64,000 bases of DNA from JAHRAW01 sp965262585 (GCA_965262585.1 OZ253546.1:1612001-1676000); one strand, 5' to 3'. Counted from the first letter of the stretch, positions 1-9,271 are shown. Made by a program: numbers and translations. The notes: generated from the letters alone by a model not told the origin.

Positions 1-1
1 C

Positions 2-2221
2 AACACCATGGACGCGGCGGCGGTGGGCGAATCCATGTCCTACCGCAACGGCGGCAAAGGCTTTCAGGATGCCGATGATCCCTACATCTATTTCTACGAA
101 AACTTTCTCGCCGCCTACGACTCCCGCATGCGCGAACGGCGCGGCGTCTATTACACCCCGCCGCCGGTGGTCAAATTTATCGTGCGCGCAGTGGATGATT
201 TATTGCGCCGGGATTTTAATTTACCCAACGGCCTCGCCGAAACCAACGCCGTAACCGCCCTCGACTTCGCCGCCGGAACCGGCACTTTCATGCTGGAAAT
301 GATCCGCACCGTGCTCGCCGATGCAACCCCGGCACGCCGCGACTTGCTCGCCCACGGCCATCTCCTCAAAAACTTTTATGGTTTTGAACTGCTGATGGCG
401 CCCTATGCCATCGCCCACCTCAAACTATCCCAGTTCCTCGCCGACAACGAAATAACCTTGCAAGCAGACGAACGCATCAACATATTCCTCACCAACACCC
501 TCGAACAAATCAGCGAAACAGTACAAATACCGATGATGCCCAAACTGGCCGAAGAAGCAAATCGGGCGCAGCAAATCAAGGATTCGCCGGTGCTGGTGAT
601 TACCGGCAATCCGCCGTATTCGGGGCATTCGCAAAACAAAGGCGAATGGATTGCCAGATTAATAAAAACCTACAAAGAAGTTGATGGCAAACCGTTGGGC
701 GAAAGAAATCCAAAATGGTTACAGGATGACTATGTGAAATTTATCCGCTTCGCCCAATGGAAAATGGAACGCGTCGAGCACGGCATTGTCGCCGTTATTA
801 CCAACCACAGTTTTTTGGATAACCCGACCTTTCGCGGTATGCGACAAAGTCTGCTTAACACTTTTGACGCGCTGTATTTTTTAGATCTGCACGGCAACGC
901 CAAGAAAAAAGAAACTGCCCCGGACGGCGGCAAGGATGAAAATGTTTTTGATATTTTGCAAGGCGTCGCTATCAGTTTGCTGGTTAAGAATCCAAAAGCC
1001 AAACAGAAAGGCGTGTTTCACGCTGATTTATATGGCAAGCGTGATGACAAATATGCCGCTTGTTTGGAAAACAATCTAACGAGCGTGCAATGGAAAAATG
1101 TAAAACCAGCGTCACCGTTTTATCTTTTTATTCGACGCGATGAAAAAGCCGCAAAACAGTATGAAAAATATTATTCCATAAAGGATATGTTCATGGCACA
1201 AAGCATCGGCATAACATCCCATCGCGATCATTTTGCTTTTGCTTTCGATGCGGAAGAGATCAAATCTCGCATCAACAAAATGATCGATGGCACTATCAAC
1301 ACGGAAAAGTTGCGTGAAATTTATAACCTCAATGACACGCACGGTTGGAGTCTGGATTCCGCCCGCAAAAAACTGATGCGTGAGTATTCTTTTGAGCAGT
1401 TTCTTAAGCCGTGCCTGTATCGTCCGTTCGATACTCGCTGGTGCTATTACGGCGGGGAGACGATGGATCGTCGTCGCCCCGAAGTTATGGGCCACATGTT
1501 GGCAGGTGAAAATATCGTGCTTACAACAATTCGACAAGCAAGTGCTATTGGCGGGAGTGAATTTAATGCCGTTTTTGTGGCCGACTCAATCGTTGACTTA
1601 AATCTTAATCGAAGGGGTGGGGCGTTGTGCTTTCCCCTCTACCGCTACGACATCGTAATTGATTCGACCGGTAGCCAGAAACAAATCACCCGCCACGAAA
1701 ACCTAAACCCCGAATTCCGCCGCTGGCTTGACGACCGCTACGGCAAAGCCCACTCACCGGAAGATATTCTCGGTTGCATCTACGCAATTCTGCACTCACC
1801 CGATTATCGCAACCGCTACGCCGCCTTCTTGCGTAGCGACTTCCCGCGCATCCCTTTCCCCGCCGACAACGCCGAATTCCAACGCCTCGCCGCCCTCGGC
1901 AACGAACTAATCGCCGCCCACCTGCTACGCGAAAACTGCACCGGCGACCTCGCCCAACACGACGGCACCGGCACATCCCATCTGGTCGAAAAAATCCGCT
2001 ACGACGAAAAAACCCAACGCCTGTATTTCAACCCAACCGAATACTTCGCCCCCGTCCCCCCGCAAGTTTTCATCTTCCAAATCGGCGGCTACCAACCCCT
2101 CGACAAATACCTAAAATCCCGCAAATCCCGAACCCTAACCCTCCCCGAAACCGAAACCCTACAAAAAACCGCCAACGCCATCGCGTTTACGATTGGGAAA
2201 ATGAATGAAATCGCCCCATAA
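2..2221 (+). CDS. Type ISP restriction-modification enzyme, C-terminal part (5' truncated by window edge)
   Basis: The frame is open from base 2, and the first ATG (8) sits in the middle of a conserved region, so the true start lies before the window. Counting from that Met, there is an N6-adenine methyltransferase core: a YYTP segment near residue 48, the SAM-binding motif I AAGTGT at about 88-93, and the catalytic motif IV NPPY at about 201-204. The following roughly 500 residues match the target-recognition region of single-chain type ISP enzymes of the LlaBIII kind. In that family the nuclease and helicase domains precede the methylase, so they should lie upstream of base 1. The enzyme would methylate and cleave DNA as one polypeptide. 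Whether the upstream half is intact cannot be seen here. A BREX PglX methylase is less likely, because the NPPYSGHS context and the C-terminus resemble type ISP. Confidence 0.85.
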   Translation, partial: NTMDAAAVGESMSYRNGGKGFQDADDPYIYFYENFLAAYDSRMRERRGVYYTPPPVVKFIVRAVDDLLRRDFNLPNGLAETNAVTALDFAAGTGTFMLEMIRTVLADATPARRDLLAHGHLLKNFYGFELLMAPYAIAHLKLSQFLADNEITLQADERINIFLTNTLEQISETVQIPMMPKLAEEANRAQQIKDSPVLVITGNPPYSGHSQNKGEWIARLIKTYKEVDGKPLGERNPKWLQDDYVKFIRFAQWKMERVEHGIVAVITNHSFLDNPTFRGMRQSLLNTFDALYFLDLHGNAKKKETAPDGGKDENVFDILQGVAISLLVKNPKAKQKGVFHADLYGKRDDKYAACLENNLTSVQWKNVKPASPFYLFIRRDEKAAKQYEKYYSIKDMFMAQSIGITSHRDHFAFAFDAEEIKSRINKMIDGTINTEKLREIYNLNDTHGWSLDSARKKLMREYSFEQFLKPCLYRPFDTRWCYYGGETMDRRRPEVMGHMLAGENIVLTTIRQASAIGGSEFNAVFVADSIVDLNLNRRGGALCFPLYRYDIVIDSTGSQKQITRHENLNPEFRRWLDDRYGKAHSPEDILGCIYAILHSPDYRNRYAAFLRSDFPRIPFPADNAEFQRLAALGNELIAAHLLRENCTGDLAQHDGTGTSHLVEKIRYDEKTQRLYFNPTEYFAPVPPQVFIFQIGGYQPLDKYLKSRKSRTLTLPETETLQKTANAIAFTIGKMNEIAP

Positions 2222-2307
2222 AGTGAATTCGTGTTTGGAGAGTAATGAACTGATCGGGTTTTGTGCTTTGTTAAACTTCCTTTTCTAACTCATTCCAATT
2301 TGCCATG

Positions 2308-2499
2308 TTATTTTACCAGTGTGATTTTGTTATTAGTCAGTGGGTTCTCACCACTCGGATTCGCGTATTGAGGTTCTGGATCGGGCGAAAAAGTCGGTAA
2401 CTTGTATATTTCGCTGACTTCCATGTATTGTCGATATTGTTCCTTGACTTTTTCCATCTCCAGCAAATACTTGTTTGAATTTTCAGATTTATTCGACAT
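2308..2499 (-). CDS. Small hypothetical protein, 63 aa
   Basis: A short ORF fills the gap between the ISP gene and tgt. It faces the opposite way, and no competing frame looks better. The protein is hydrophilic. It has a charged, helix-prone N-terminal half (KYLLEMEKVKEQYRQYMEVS) and a proline-rich second half (PTFSPDPEPQYANPSG). A GAGAG stretch about 7 nt before the ATG could serve as a ribosome binding site. I do not recognise a family. It could be an accessory gene that travels with the restriction-modification locus, or a chance ORF. Confidence 0.45.
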   Translation of the reverse strand: MSNKSENSNKYLLEMEKVKEQYRQYMEVSEIYKLPTFSPDPEPQYANPSGENPLTNNKITLVK

Positions 2500-2584
2500 G
2501 ATTCTCTCAAGTGTTGTGGTGTGAACACCCGTAATGTAGCGCGAAACAGTCCGTCGCGCCCTGATTTGCCCAAATTTCTAAACC

Positions 2585-3697
2585 ATGGTTGAAACAACCC
2601 CCATGAAATTCACCCTCCACCACACCCACGGCAAAGCCCGGCACGGGCGTATCACATTCGCGCGTGGTGTGGTGGACACGCCGGCGTTTATGCCGGTGGG
2701 CACCGCTGGTGCGGTTAAATCTTTGACCCCGGAGGAAGTTGCGGGAAGTGGTGCGCAGATGATTTTGGGGAATACTTTTCATTTGATGTTGCGTCCGGGG
2801 GTGGAAGTTATCGAGGCTCACGGCACGCTGCACGATTTTATGCACTGGCCGTATCCCATCTTGACCGACTCCGGCGGATTTCAAGTATGGAGTCTGGCGA
2901 AATTGCGGAAACTCGAAGAACGGGGGGCAACCTTTCGTTCGCCCTTTGACGGCCACGAAGTATTTCTCGGCCCGGAGGAATCCATGGCGGTGCAGGCGGC
3001 GCTGGGCTCCGATATCGTCATGGCTTTGGACGAGTGCACCACATATCCGGCTTCCCATGCCGAGGCCCGCGCATCCATGGAATTGTCCGGGCGTTGGGCG
3101 GAGCGTTGTCGGCGCAGTTATGCCGGTGGCGGTGCGCTGTTCGGCATCGTTCAAGGGGGTATGTACTCGGAGTTGCGGCTGGAGTCCCTGCGCGGCTTGA
3201 TGGACATTCGTTTTGGCGGGGGTTTTGACGGCTATGCCCTGGGCGGTTTGTCGGTGGGTGAGCCGAAGGAGGAGATGCTGCGGTTGCTGGACGAGGTGGC
3301 CGATCATCTGCCGGCGGACAAGCCGCGTTATTTGATGGGAGTTGGCACGCCTCGGGATCTGGTGGACGGTGTGGCCGCCGGTATTGATATGTTCGACTGC
3401 GTGCTGCCGACTCGCAACGCCCGCAACGGCTGGTTGTATACCCACGATGGCGTAGTCAAAATCCGCAACGCCGCCCACCGGACGGACACCGGCCCCATCG
3501 ATGCGGCTTGCGATTGTTATACCTGCCAGAATTATTCCCGCGCCTATCTCCGGCATCTGTATCACAACAATGAAATTCTCGGCGCGCGCCTTTGTTCATT
3601 ACACAACATTCATTACTACCAGAATTTGATGACGCGCATCCGCCACGCCCTGGCCGAAGACCGCTTCGCAACCTTTGCGGAATCTTTCAGCGGCTGA
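2585..3697 (+). CDS. tgt: Queuine tRNA-ribosyltransferase (tRNA-guanine transglycosylase)
   Basis: Exchanges guanine 34 of GUN-anticodon tRNAs for the queuosine precursor preQ1 in the cytoplasm. The protein is 370 aa, the usual bacterial length. It carries TDSGGFQVWSL near residues 94-104 with the conserved Asp, the GGLSVGE segment, MFDCVLPTRNARNG containing the catalytic nucleophile Asp, and a C-terminal CxCxxC plus His zinc site (CDCYTCQNYSRAYLRHL). Two in-frame ATGs are possible (2585 and 2603). Neither has a strong ribosome binding site, and the second would give MKFTLHHT, closer to many homologues. The usual partners queA and yajC-secDF are not adjacent. glyA follows 102 bp downstream with its own promoter. 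Confidence 0.96.
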   Translation: MVETTPMKFTLHHTHGKARHGRITFARGVVDTPAFMPVGTAGAVKSLTPEEVAGSGAQMILGNTFHLMLRPGVEVIEAHGTLHDFMHWPYPILTDSGGFQVWSLAKLRKLEERGATFRSPFDGHEVFLGPEESMAVQAALGSDIVMALDECTTYPASHAEARASMELSGRWAERCRRSYAGGGALFGIVQGGMYSELRLESLRGLMDIRFGGGFDGYALGGLSVGEPKEEMLRLLDEVADHLPADKPRYLMGVGTPRDLVDGVAAGIDMFDCVLPTRNARNGWLYTHDGVVKIRNAAHRTDTGPIDAACDCYTCQNYSRAYLRHLYHNNEILGARLCSLHNIHYYQNLMTRIRHALAEDRFATFAESFSG

Positions 3698-3732
3698 TGG
3701 CGGCGCATATTTCCCAACACGCCGTTTTCCCC

Positions 3733-3738
3733 TATAAT
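3733..3738 (+). promoter_or_regulatory. Probable glyA promoter -10 element
   Basis: A perfect TATAAT lies in the tgt-glyA gap. The -35 region about 17 bp upstream (TTCCCA-like) is weak. The implied leader is about 55 nt and carries an AGGAG sequence 12 nt before the glyA ATG. No glycine-riboswitch-like structure is evident in so short a leader. Confidence 0.5.
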
Positions 3739-3799
3739 TCGCGCAGTATCAGCGCCGCTGAATTTCAACCATTCACCCGCACAGGAGCAGGCCGCAACC

Positions 3800-5062
3800 A
3801 TGCCCACCTACGACGCACTCAAACAATTTGACCCCGAGGTTTACGCCGCCGTAAGCGGGGAGATGCAACGACAAACCGAGGGCGTGGAACTCATCCCGTC
3901 GGAGAACTACATCTCTGCGGCGGTTATGGAAACCATGGGTTCGGTGTTCAACAATAAGTATTCCGAAGGCTATCCCGGACGGCGTTATTACGGCGGCCAG
4001 ACTTACGCCGACCGCGTGGAATCGCTTGCCATTGAACGCGCCAAACAGTTATTCAACGCCGGTCACGCCAACGTCCAACCCCATGCCGGTGCACCGGCCA
4101 ACATCGCCACCTACTTCGCCCTGCTCGAACCCGGCGACACCGTGTTGGGAATGGATTTAAGCCACGGCGGCCATCTCACCCACGGCCATCCGGTTACCTA
4201 TATCACCAAAATATTCAACTTCGTGCGCTACAAAATGAAAGACCCGGAGACCGGCGAAATCGACTATGACGAAATGCGAGAAGTGGCGCGCCGCGAAAAA
4301 CCGAAGATGATACTGGCCGGTTTCTCCGCGTATCCGCGGGAACTCGATTACGCAAAAATGAAAGCCATCGCCGAGGAAGTGGGCGCTTATGCGGTCGCCG
4401 ACATGGCCCACATCGCCGGGCTGATCGCAGGCGGTGCGGTGCGCAGTCCGTTTGAAGATGGCTTTGATATAATTCTAAGCACCACCCACAAATCCCTGCG
4501 CGGCCCGCGCGGCGGGTTGATTCTGAGCCGTGAAGCCGACCTGGGCAAACAGATCGACAAGTCCGTTTTCCCGGGGTTTCAGGGCGGGCCGATTATGCAG
4601 ATGGTGGCCGCCAAGGCGGTTGCTTTTAAGGAGGCGATGAAGCCCGAATTCAAGATATATGCCCGGCAGATTATCGTCAACGCCAAATGCATGGCGGAGC
4701 AATTCATGGAAAGCGGCGCACGGCTCATCACCAACGGCACCGACAATCACCTACTGCTGATCGACTGCATAAAATCCTGGGATCTCAGCGGCCGGGAAGC
4801 CGAAGAGTTGTTCGACCGCATCGGCATCACCCTCAACAAAAACGTGATTGCCGATGACCCGCGCAAGCCGCTGGACCCGTCCGGCGTGCGACTCGGCACA
4901 CCGGCGGTTACCTCCCGGGGTATGAAGGAAGCGGAGATGAAGCAGTTGGTGGCGTTCATGCTGGATGCGGTGGCAAAGCGCAACGACCACGAGGCACTGG
5001 ATCGCCTGCACGAGGAAGTCAAAGCGTTTTGCAAAAAATATCCGGTGCCGGGCATCGGCTGA
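3800..5062 (+). CDS. glyA: Serine hydroxymethyltransferase
   Basis: PLP enzyme that interconverts serine and glycine while charging tetrahydrofolate with a one-carbon unit. The 420-aa length is standard. Recognisable signatures are the N-terminal substrate region (ELIPSENYIS), the EGYPGRRYYGG loop, HAGAPANIATYFALL, and the PLP-lysine segment STTHKSLRGPRGG. The gene has its own promoter and is followed by a good intrinsic terminator (5070-5092), so it is probably a single-gene transcription unit. It connects with the folate genes at 51-58 kb in the same window. Confidence 0.98.
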   Translation: MPTYDALKQFDPEVYAAVSGEMQRQTEGVELIPSENYISAAVMETMGSVFNNKYSEGYPGRRYYGGQTYADRVESLAIERAKQLFNAGHANVQPHAGAPANIATYFALLEPGDTVLGMDLSHGGHLTHGHPVTYITKIFNFVRYKMKDPETGEIDYDEMREVARREKPKMILAGFSAYPRELDYAKMKAIAEEVGAYAVADMAHIAGLIAGGAVRSPFEDGFDIILSTTHKSLRGPRGGLILSREADLGKQIDKSVFPGFQGGPIMQMVAAKAVAFKEAMKPEFKIYARQIIVNAKCMAEQFMESGARLITNGTDNHLLLIDCIKSWDLSGREAEELFDRIGITLNKNVIADDPRKPLDPSGVRLGTPAVTSRGMKEAEMKQLVAFMLDAVAKRNDHEALDRLHEEVKAFCKKYPVPGIG

Positions 5063-5069
5063 GATTCCC

Positions 5070-5092
5070 CGGCCCGGGACTAGGGCCGTTTT
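5070..5092 (+). terminator. Rho-independent terminator of glyA
   Basis: A CGGCCC stem (5070-5075), a 7-nt loop and a perfect GGGCCG arm (5083-5088) are followed by TTTT (5089-5092). It begins 8 bp after the glyA stop codon. Confidence 0.75.
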
Positions 5093-5118
5093 GTGCCAGT
5101 TGGCTTCGGGATTGTGGC

Positions 5119-5124
5119 TATACT
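5119..5124 (+). promoter_or_regulatory. -10 element immediately before the ada-like start codon
   Basis: TATACT ends 7 nt before the ATG at 5132, so transcription would begin at or next to the start codon and the mRNA would be leaderless. No Shine-Dalgarno sequence is visible. The -35 is poor (TTGTGC with a 22-bp spacer). An activator-dependent promoter, as expected for an Ada regulon, would explain a weak -35. Confidence 0.45.
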
Positions 5125-5131
5125 TGCCGGT

Positions 5132-5755
5132 ATGACGTTCGACTTCGAAACTTGTTATCAGGCGGTCAAAAACCGCGATTCCCGTTATGACGGCCGCTTT
5201 TTCACCGGGGTAACCAGCACCGGCATTTTTTGTCGGCCAGTGTGTCCGGCGGTGCGCCCGAAACCGGAGCATTGCCAGTTTTTCCCTTCGGCGGCGGCCG
5301 CCATCCGGGCCGGGTTCAGGCCATGCTTACGCTGCCGCCCGGAATCGGCACCCCGCAGTCCGGCTTGGAACGGTGTCAGGACCACCGTTTCCCGCGCCTT
5401 GAAACTCATCGACCAGGGCGTGCTGGAGCAGCACGGCGTTGACCAGTTGGCTGAGCGGCTGGGGGTGGGCGACCGCTACCTGCGGCGGCTGTTCGCGAAA
5501 TATGTCGGCGCCGGCCCCAAGGAGGTGGATAAAACCCGCCGCACCTTGCTCGCCAAGCAACTGATTACCGACAGCGACCGCTCGATGACGGATATCGCCC
5601 ACGCCACCGGGTTTCGCAGCATTCGCCAGTTCAACGACACCTTCCGCAAATTGTATGGCCGCCCGCCCACGGCATTGCGCAAAGCACGGCGGCCAGCCCG
5701 CGGCAACGCAAACCACACAGGATCCCATGAAAAATCTCAAATCAGATCGCTATAA
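5132..5755 (+). CDS. Ada-type methyl-phosphotriester sensor and AraC-family regulator (AdaA-like)
   Basis: Corresponds to the N-terminal half of E. coli Ada. It accepts methyl groups from DNA phosphotriesters on a zinc-bound cysteine and then activates alkylation-repair genes. Counting from the ATG at 5132, the four zinc cysteines are at 34, 38, 65 and 68 (GIFCRPVC and GFRPCLRC), close to Ada Cys38/42/69/72. An AraC-type double helix-turn-helix follows at about residues 85-185, ending in IRQFNDTFRKLYGRPP. The O6-methylguanine transferase domain is absent here but is encoded by the next gene, overlapping by 29 bp. This is the two-gene arrangement known from Bacillus adaA-adaB. An upstream in-frame start at 5093 would add 13 residues not expected in the family. 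Confidence 0.88.
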   Translation: MTFDFETCYQAVKNRDSRYDGRFFTGVTSTGIFCRPVCPAVRPKPEHCQFFPSAAAAIRAGFRPCLRCRPESAPRSPAWNGVRTTVSRALKLIDQGVLEQHGVDQLAERLGVGDRYLRRLFAKYVGAGPKEVDKTRRTLLAKQLITDSDRSMTDIAHATGFRSIRQFNDTFRKLYGRPPTALRKARRPARGNANHTGSHEKSQIRSL

Positions 5756-6239
5756 AAGCCCCATCGGCGAAGTCCTCATGCTCGCTGATGGCGGGCGGCT
5801 TTGTTATCTCGACTTTGCCGACAACGACGCGCGGCTGGAGAAACTGCTGACCACCCGCTACCGGAAATTTTCCATCACCCCCGAAGCCGACTTGCTCAAT
5901 CTGCGCTCGCGGCTCGACGCTTATTTCGCCGGCCAGTGGAACGCCTTCGACGGATTGGAATTGTGCACCGACGGCACCGATTTTCAACGCAAGGTGTGGC
6001 GTCACCTGCGCAAAATCCCCCCGGGCAAAGCGATTTCTTATCAACAGTTGGCGAGTTCCATCCGAAAGCCGAGCGCCATCCGCGCCGCCGGCGGTGCCAA
6101 TGCGCGCAACCCCATCGCCATCGTCATTCCCTGCCACCGGGTCATCGCCGCCAACGGGTCGCTGGGAGGATACGCCGGCGGCGTGGAGCGAAAATCCTGG
6201 CTACTCACCCACGAAGGCACAAAGTTCGGCCACGCCTGA
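5727..6239 (+). CDS. ogt: Methylated-DNA--protein-cysteine S-methyltransferase
   Basis: Suicide repair protein that removes alkyl groups from O6-alkylguanine in DNA. It has 170 aa with the active-site motif PCHRVI at 135-140 (acceptor Cys136), preceded by the FQRKVWRHLRKIPPGKAISY DNA-binding helix-turn-helix and followed by LGGYAGGVERKSWLL. The start chosen is the ATG at 5727. The frame extends further upstream, but only as an out-of-frame reading of the preceding gene. The 29-bp overlap with the AdaA-like gene indicates translational coupling and a shared adaptive response. The name adaB would fit as well. Confidence 0.92.
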   Translation: MKNLKSDRYKSPIGEVLMLADGGRLCYLDFADNDARLEKLLTTRYRKFSITPEADLLNLRSRLDAYFAGQWNAFDGLELCTDGTDFQRKVWRHLRKIPPGKAISYQQLASSIRKPSAIRAAGGANARNPIAIVIPCHRVIAANGSLGGYAGGVERKSWLLTHEGTKFGHA

Positions 6240-6355
6240 GTTCTCGCAAATAGCGGGGTAAGCGGTGCGGGGCAGAATTTTTTCGCGAGATGGTGCGGAG
6301 ACTTTCGAGCACACTTCCGAATCAGTAAAACGAACTACCGGTACGGATTGCGCCA

Positions 6356-6442
6356 TGGTACCGAGGAGAGGACTTGAACCTCCACGGGGTTACCCCCACT
6401 AGCACCTGAAGCTAGCGCGTCTACCAATTCCGCCACCTCGGC
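6356..6442 (-). tRNA. tRNA-Leu (anticodon CAG)
   Basis: Reading the minus strand, the sequence opens GCCGAGGTGGCGGAATTGGT. The anticodon stem-loop CTAGC-TTCAGGT-GCTAG gives CAG, a long variable arm (GTGGGGGTAACCCCGT) is typical of class II leucine tRNA, the T-loop is GGTTCAAGTCC, and CCA is encoded at 6356-6358. The acceptor stem has one G-U pair at its end. Length is 87 nt including CCA. Confidence 0.95.
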
Positions 6443-6457
6443 AAGGAAGGACTCAGC

Positions 6458-6486
6458 ACTGTACCGATTGTTCCAGTTTGTGTCAA
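6458..6486 (-). promoter_or_regulatory. Promoter of the tRNA-Leu gene
   Basis: On the minus strand, TTGACA (6486-6481), a 17-bp spacer and TACAGT (6463-6458) form a near-consensus sigma-70 promoter. Transcription would start about 8 bp before the mature tRNA 5' end. Confidence 0.75.
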
Positions 6487-6621
6487 TGTATTGCGCCGTG
6501 GATGCGATTGAAGTACGGATTGTATTGGTTGTGTGGCGTGTCATTTCCAGCAAAAATTGGGTATCCTCTGGGTTTGAAAGTGCCTTTGGCGAACCCATTT
6601 ACGAACCCGGTTTTTAGAACC

Positions 6622-7720
6622 ATGCAATCCCCCAATGAATTGCGCGAATCTTTGGATTCCTCGTTGCAGCGAGTGGCTGCGTTACGGGGGTTTCTTTGAC
6701 TACGCAAACAAGAAAGAACGCCTTGAAGAGGTCGATTTAAGGCTCGAAGATCCGAAAATCTGGGACGACTCCGACGCGGCTCAGGCCCTCGGGCAGGAGC
6801 GTGCGCGGTTGCAGCAGACCGTACACGGCTTGGAGCAATTGCAACGGCAGGTCAGCGATGGCATCGAGTTGTTGGAATTGGCTCAGGCTGATGAGGACAC
6901 CGATGCCGTGGCGGAGATCGAAAAAGAGGCCGGGGAAATTGTTGCGGCTCTGGAGAAAATGGAGTTCCGGCGGATGTTCAGCGGCGAAGCGGATTCCCAC
7001 AATGCGTTTGTCGATATTCAATCCGGCTCCGGCGGCACCGAAGCCCAGGACTGGGCCGAGATGTTGCTGCGAATGTACACCCGCTGGGGCGAAGCGCAGG
7101 GCTACCAAATCGTGCTGGTGGAGCGTTCCCCCGGCGATGTGGCCGGAATCAAAAACGCCACCTTAAAAATGACCGGGGAATTTGCTTATGGATATATGCG
7201 AACCGAAAGCGGGGTGCACCGTCTGGTTCGCAAAAGCCCGTTCGATTCGGGCAATCGCCGCCACACCTCGTTCGCCTCGGTATACGCTTATCCTGAAATA
7301 GACGACAGTTTCAAAATCGAGGTCAATCCCGCCGACCTGCGGGTGGACACTTATCGCGCAAGCGGGGCCGGCGGTCAGCATGTCAACCGCACCGATTCGG
7401 CGGTGCGGATTACCCACCTTCCTTCGGGAATCGTGGTACAGTGTCAGAACGACCGCTCCCAGCATCGCAACCGCGCCGAAGCGATGGCTATGTTGAAGTC
7501 GAAGTTGTTTGAGGCTGAGATGCAGAAGCGGCGCGAACAGCAGCAGGGCGTGGAGGACAGCAAAGCGGATATCGGTTGGGGCAGACAGATTCGTTCCTAT
7601 GTGCTCGATCAATCCAGAATCAAGGATCTCAGAACCGGTGTCGAAACCGGTAACACTCAGGCGGTGCTGGACGGCGCCCTCAATCAGTTTATCAGCGCCA
7701 GCCTCAAGGCTGGACTGTAA
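6622..7720 (+). CDS. prfB: Peptide chain release factor 2 (programmed +1 frameshift)
   Basis: Recognises UGA and UAA stop codons and triggers peptide release. The gene is split over two frames. Codons 1-25 run 6622-6696 (starting MQSPNELRES and ending LRGFL), followed by an in-frame TGA at 6697-6699. The remaining 340 codons run 6698-7720 after skipping T6697. The joined product is 365 aa, the same length as E. coli RF2, with the shift after codon 25 as in E. coli. The tripeptide anticodon SPF (RKSPFDSG) and the catalytic GGQ (SGAGGQHVN) are both present. The start has no obvious Shine-Dalgarno sequence. lysS follows 14 bp downstream, the classic prfB-lysS pair. Confidence 0.96.
6682..6700 (+). 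promoter_or_regulatory. RF2 autoregulatory +1 frameshift site
   Basis: CTT TGA C at 6694-6700 is the canonical slippery codon plus a poorly terminating stop. It is preceded by a GGGGG-containing internal Shine-Dalgarno-like stimulator (ACGGGGG, ending at 6690). Low RF2 slows termination at UGA and lets ribosomes slip into the productive frame, so RF2 controls its own synthesis. Confidence 0.93.
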
Positions 7721-7734
7721 CGGCGGCATACGCA

Positions 7735-9222
7735 ATGAGCGAAGACAACGAACAAAGCCGCCTACGGCGTGAAAAACTGGCCGCGTTGCGCGCCGCCGGC
7801 AACGCCTATCCCAACGACTTCAGGCGCGATGCGTTAGCCGCGGATTTGCACGCCGAGTTCGCCGGCAAGGAAACACAACTGGCGGCCACACCAAAACGAG
7901 TCAAGGTCGCCGGGCGGATGATGTCGCAACGGCTCATGGGCAAGGCATCGTTCGCCCACATTCAAGATATGAGCGGTCGCATTCAGTTGTTTTTGCAACG
8001 CGATTCGCTGCCGCCGGGCGTCTACAACGACCAATTCAAAAAATACGACATCGGCGACATCATCGCCGCCGAAGGCGAATTGTTTTATACCAAAACCGGC
8101 GAACTTAGCGTGCGCGTCGACAGCATCCGACTGTTGACCAAATCCCTGCGACCGCTGCCGGAAAAATATCACGGCCTGGGCGACGCCGAGATCAGATACC
8201 GCCAACGCTATGTCGACCTGATCATGAGCGAGCAGACCCGCGAGGTATTCCAAATCCGCGCGCGCGCGATTCATTATCTGCGTGAGTTTATGAGCGAACG
8301 ACGTTTCATCGAAGTGGAAACGCCGATGATGCACCCGATTCCGGGCGGCGCTCTGGCGCGACCGTTTTGTACCCACCACAACGCCCTCGACATGGAATTG
8401 TTTCTGCGCGTCGCCCCGGAGTTGTATCTGAAGCGGCTGGTGGTCGGTGGTTTTGAGCGCGTGTTCGAGATCAATCGCAATTTCAGAAACGAAGGCGTCA
8501 GCAGCAAACACAATCCCGAATTCACCATGCTTGAATTTTATTGGGGCTATGCCGACTACCACGAGGCGATGGCGTTGACCGAAGAAATGATTCGCGGTTT
8601 GTGTCGGTGCATAACTGGTAGCACGACCCTCGAATATCAGGGCCAGCGGTTGGATTTTTCCGCCGACTTCACGCGCATGACGCTGGCCGAGGCGGTCGCG
8701 CACTACAATCCTGGGGTTACCGTGCAACAACTGGACGACCCGCAAGCGGTGTTGCAGTTGGCAAAAAAACTCGGCATCGAAACGCAAGATAATTCGGGGG
8801 TTGGCAAACTACAAATGCAATTGTTCGAAAAAACCGTCGAAGATAAATTGATCGCCCCGACCTTCATCACCGCCTATCCGGTCGAAGTCTCGCCGTTGTC
8901 GCGCCGCAACGACCAACAAACCGAAATCAGCGACCGCTTTGAATTATTCATCGCCGGACGCGAAATCGCCAACGGCTTTTCCGAATTGAACGACCCCGAA
9001 GACCAAGCCGAACGATTTCAACGACAGATCCAAAACGCCGAATCCGGCGACCCCGAAGCAATGCGCTTCGACGCCGACTACATCCGCGCCCTCGAATACG
9101 GCATGCCCCCAACCGCCGGCGAAGGCATCGGCATCGACCGCCTGGTCATGCTGCTGACCGACAGCCCTTCAATCCGTGATGTGCTGTTGTTTCCATTGAT
9201 GAGACGCGAGACTGGGGTATGA
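7735..9222 (+). CDS. lysS: Lysyl-tRNA synthetase, class II
   Basis: Charges tRNA-Lys. It is 495 aa with an N-terminal OB-fold anticodon-binding domain at about residues 50-150 (VKVAGRMMSQRLMGKASFAH) and a class II catalytic core. Motif 2 is FERVFEINRNFRNEG and motif 3 is GIGIDRLVMLLTD, followed by LLFPLMR. It is 14 bp downstream of prfB and probably cotranscribed with it. Confidence 0.97.
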   Translation: MSEDNEQSRLRREKLAALRAAGNAYPNDFRRDALAADLHAEFAGKETQLAATPKRVKVAGRMMSQRLMGKASFAHIQDMSGRIQLFLQRDSLPPGVYNDQFKKYDIGDIIAAEGELFYTKTGELSVRVDSIRLLTKSLRPLPEKYHGLGDAEIRYRQRYVDLIMSEQTREVFQIRARAIHYLREFMSERRFIEVETPMMHPIPGGALARPFCTHHNALDMELFLRVAPELYLKRLVVGGFERVFEINRNFRNEGVSSKHNPEFTMLEFYWGYADYHEAMALTEEMIRGLCRCITGSTTLEYQGQRLDFSADFTRMTLAEAVAHYNPGVTVQQLDDPQAVLQLAKKLGIETQDNSGVGKLQMQLFEKTVEDKLIAPTFITAYPVEVSPLSRRNDQQTEISDRFELFIAGREIANGFSELNDPEDQAERFQRQIQNAESGDPEAMRFDADYIRALEYGMPPTAGEGIGIDRLVMLLTDSPSIRDVLLFPLMRRETGV

Positions 9223-9271
9223 GGTTAGTCGATTTTATTGTGAAACCGAGTAATGCTAACGGGAAATAAGT

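Noticed and set aside
3739..3799. Glycine riboswitch before glyA
   Set aside because: The leader is only about 55 nt and lacks the conserved aptamer core, so there is no support.
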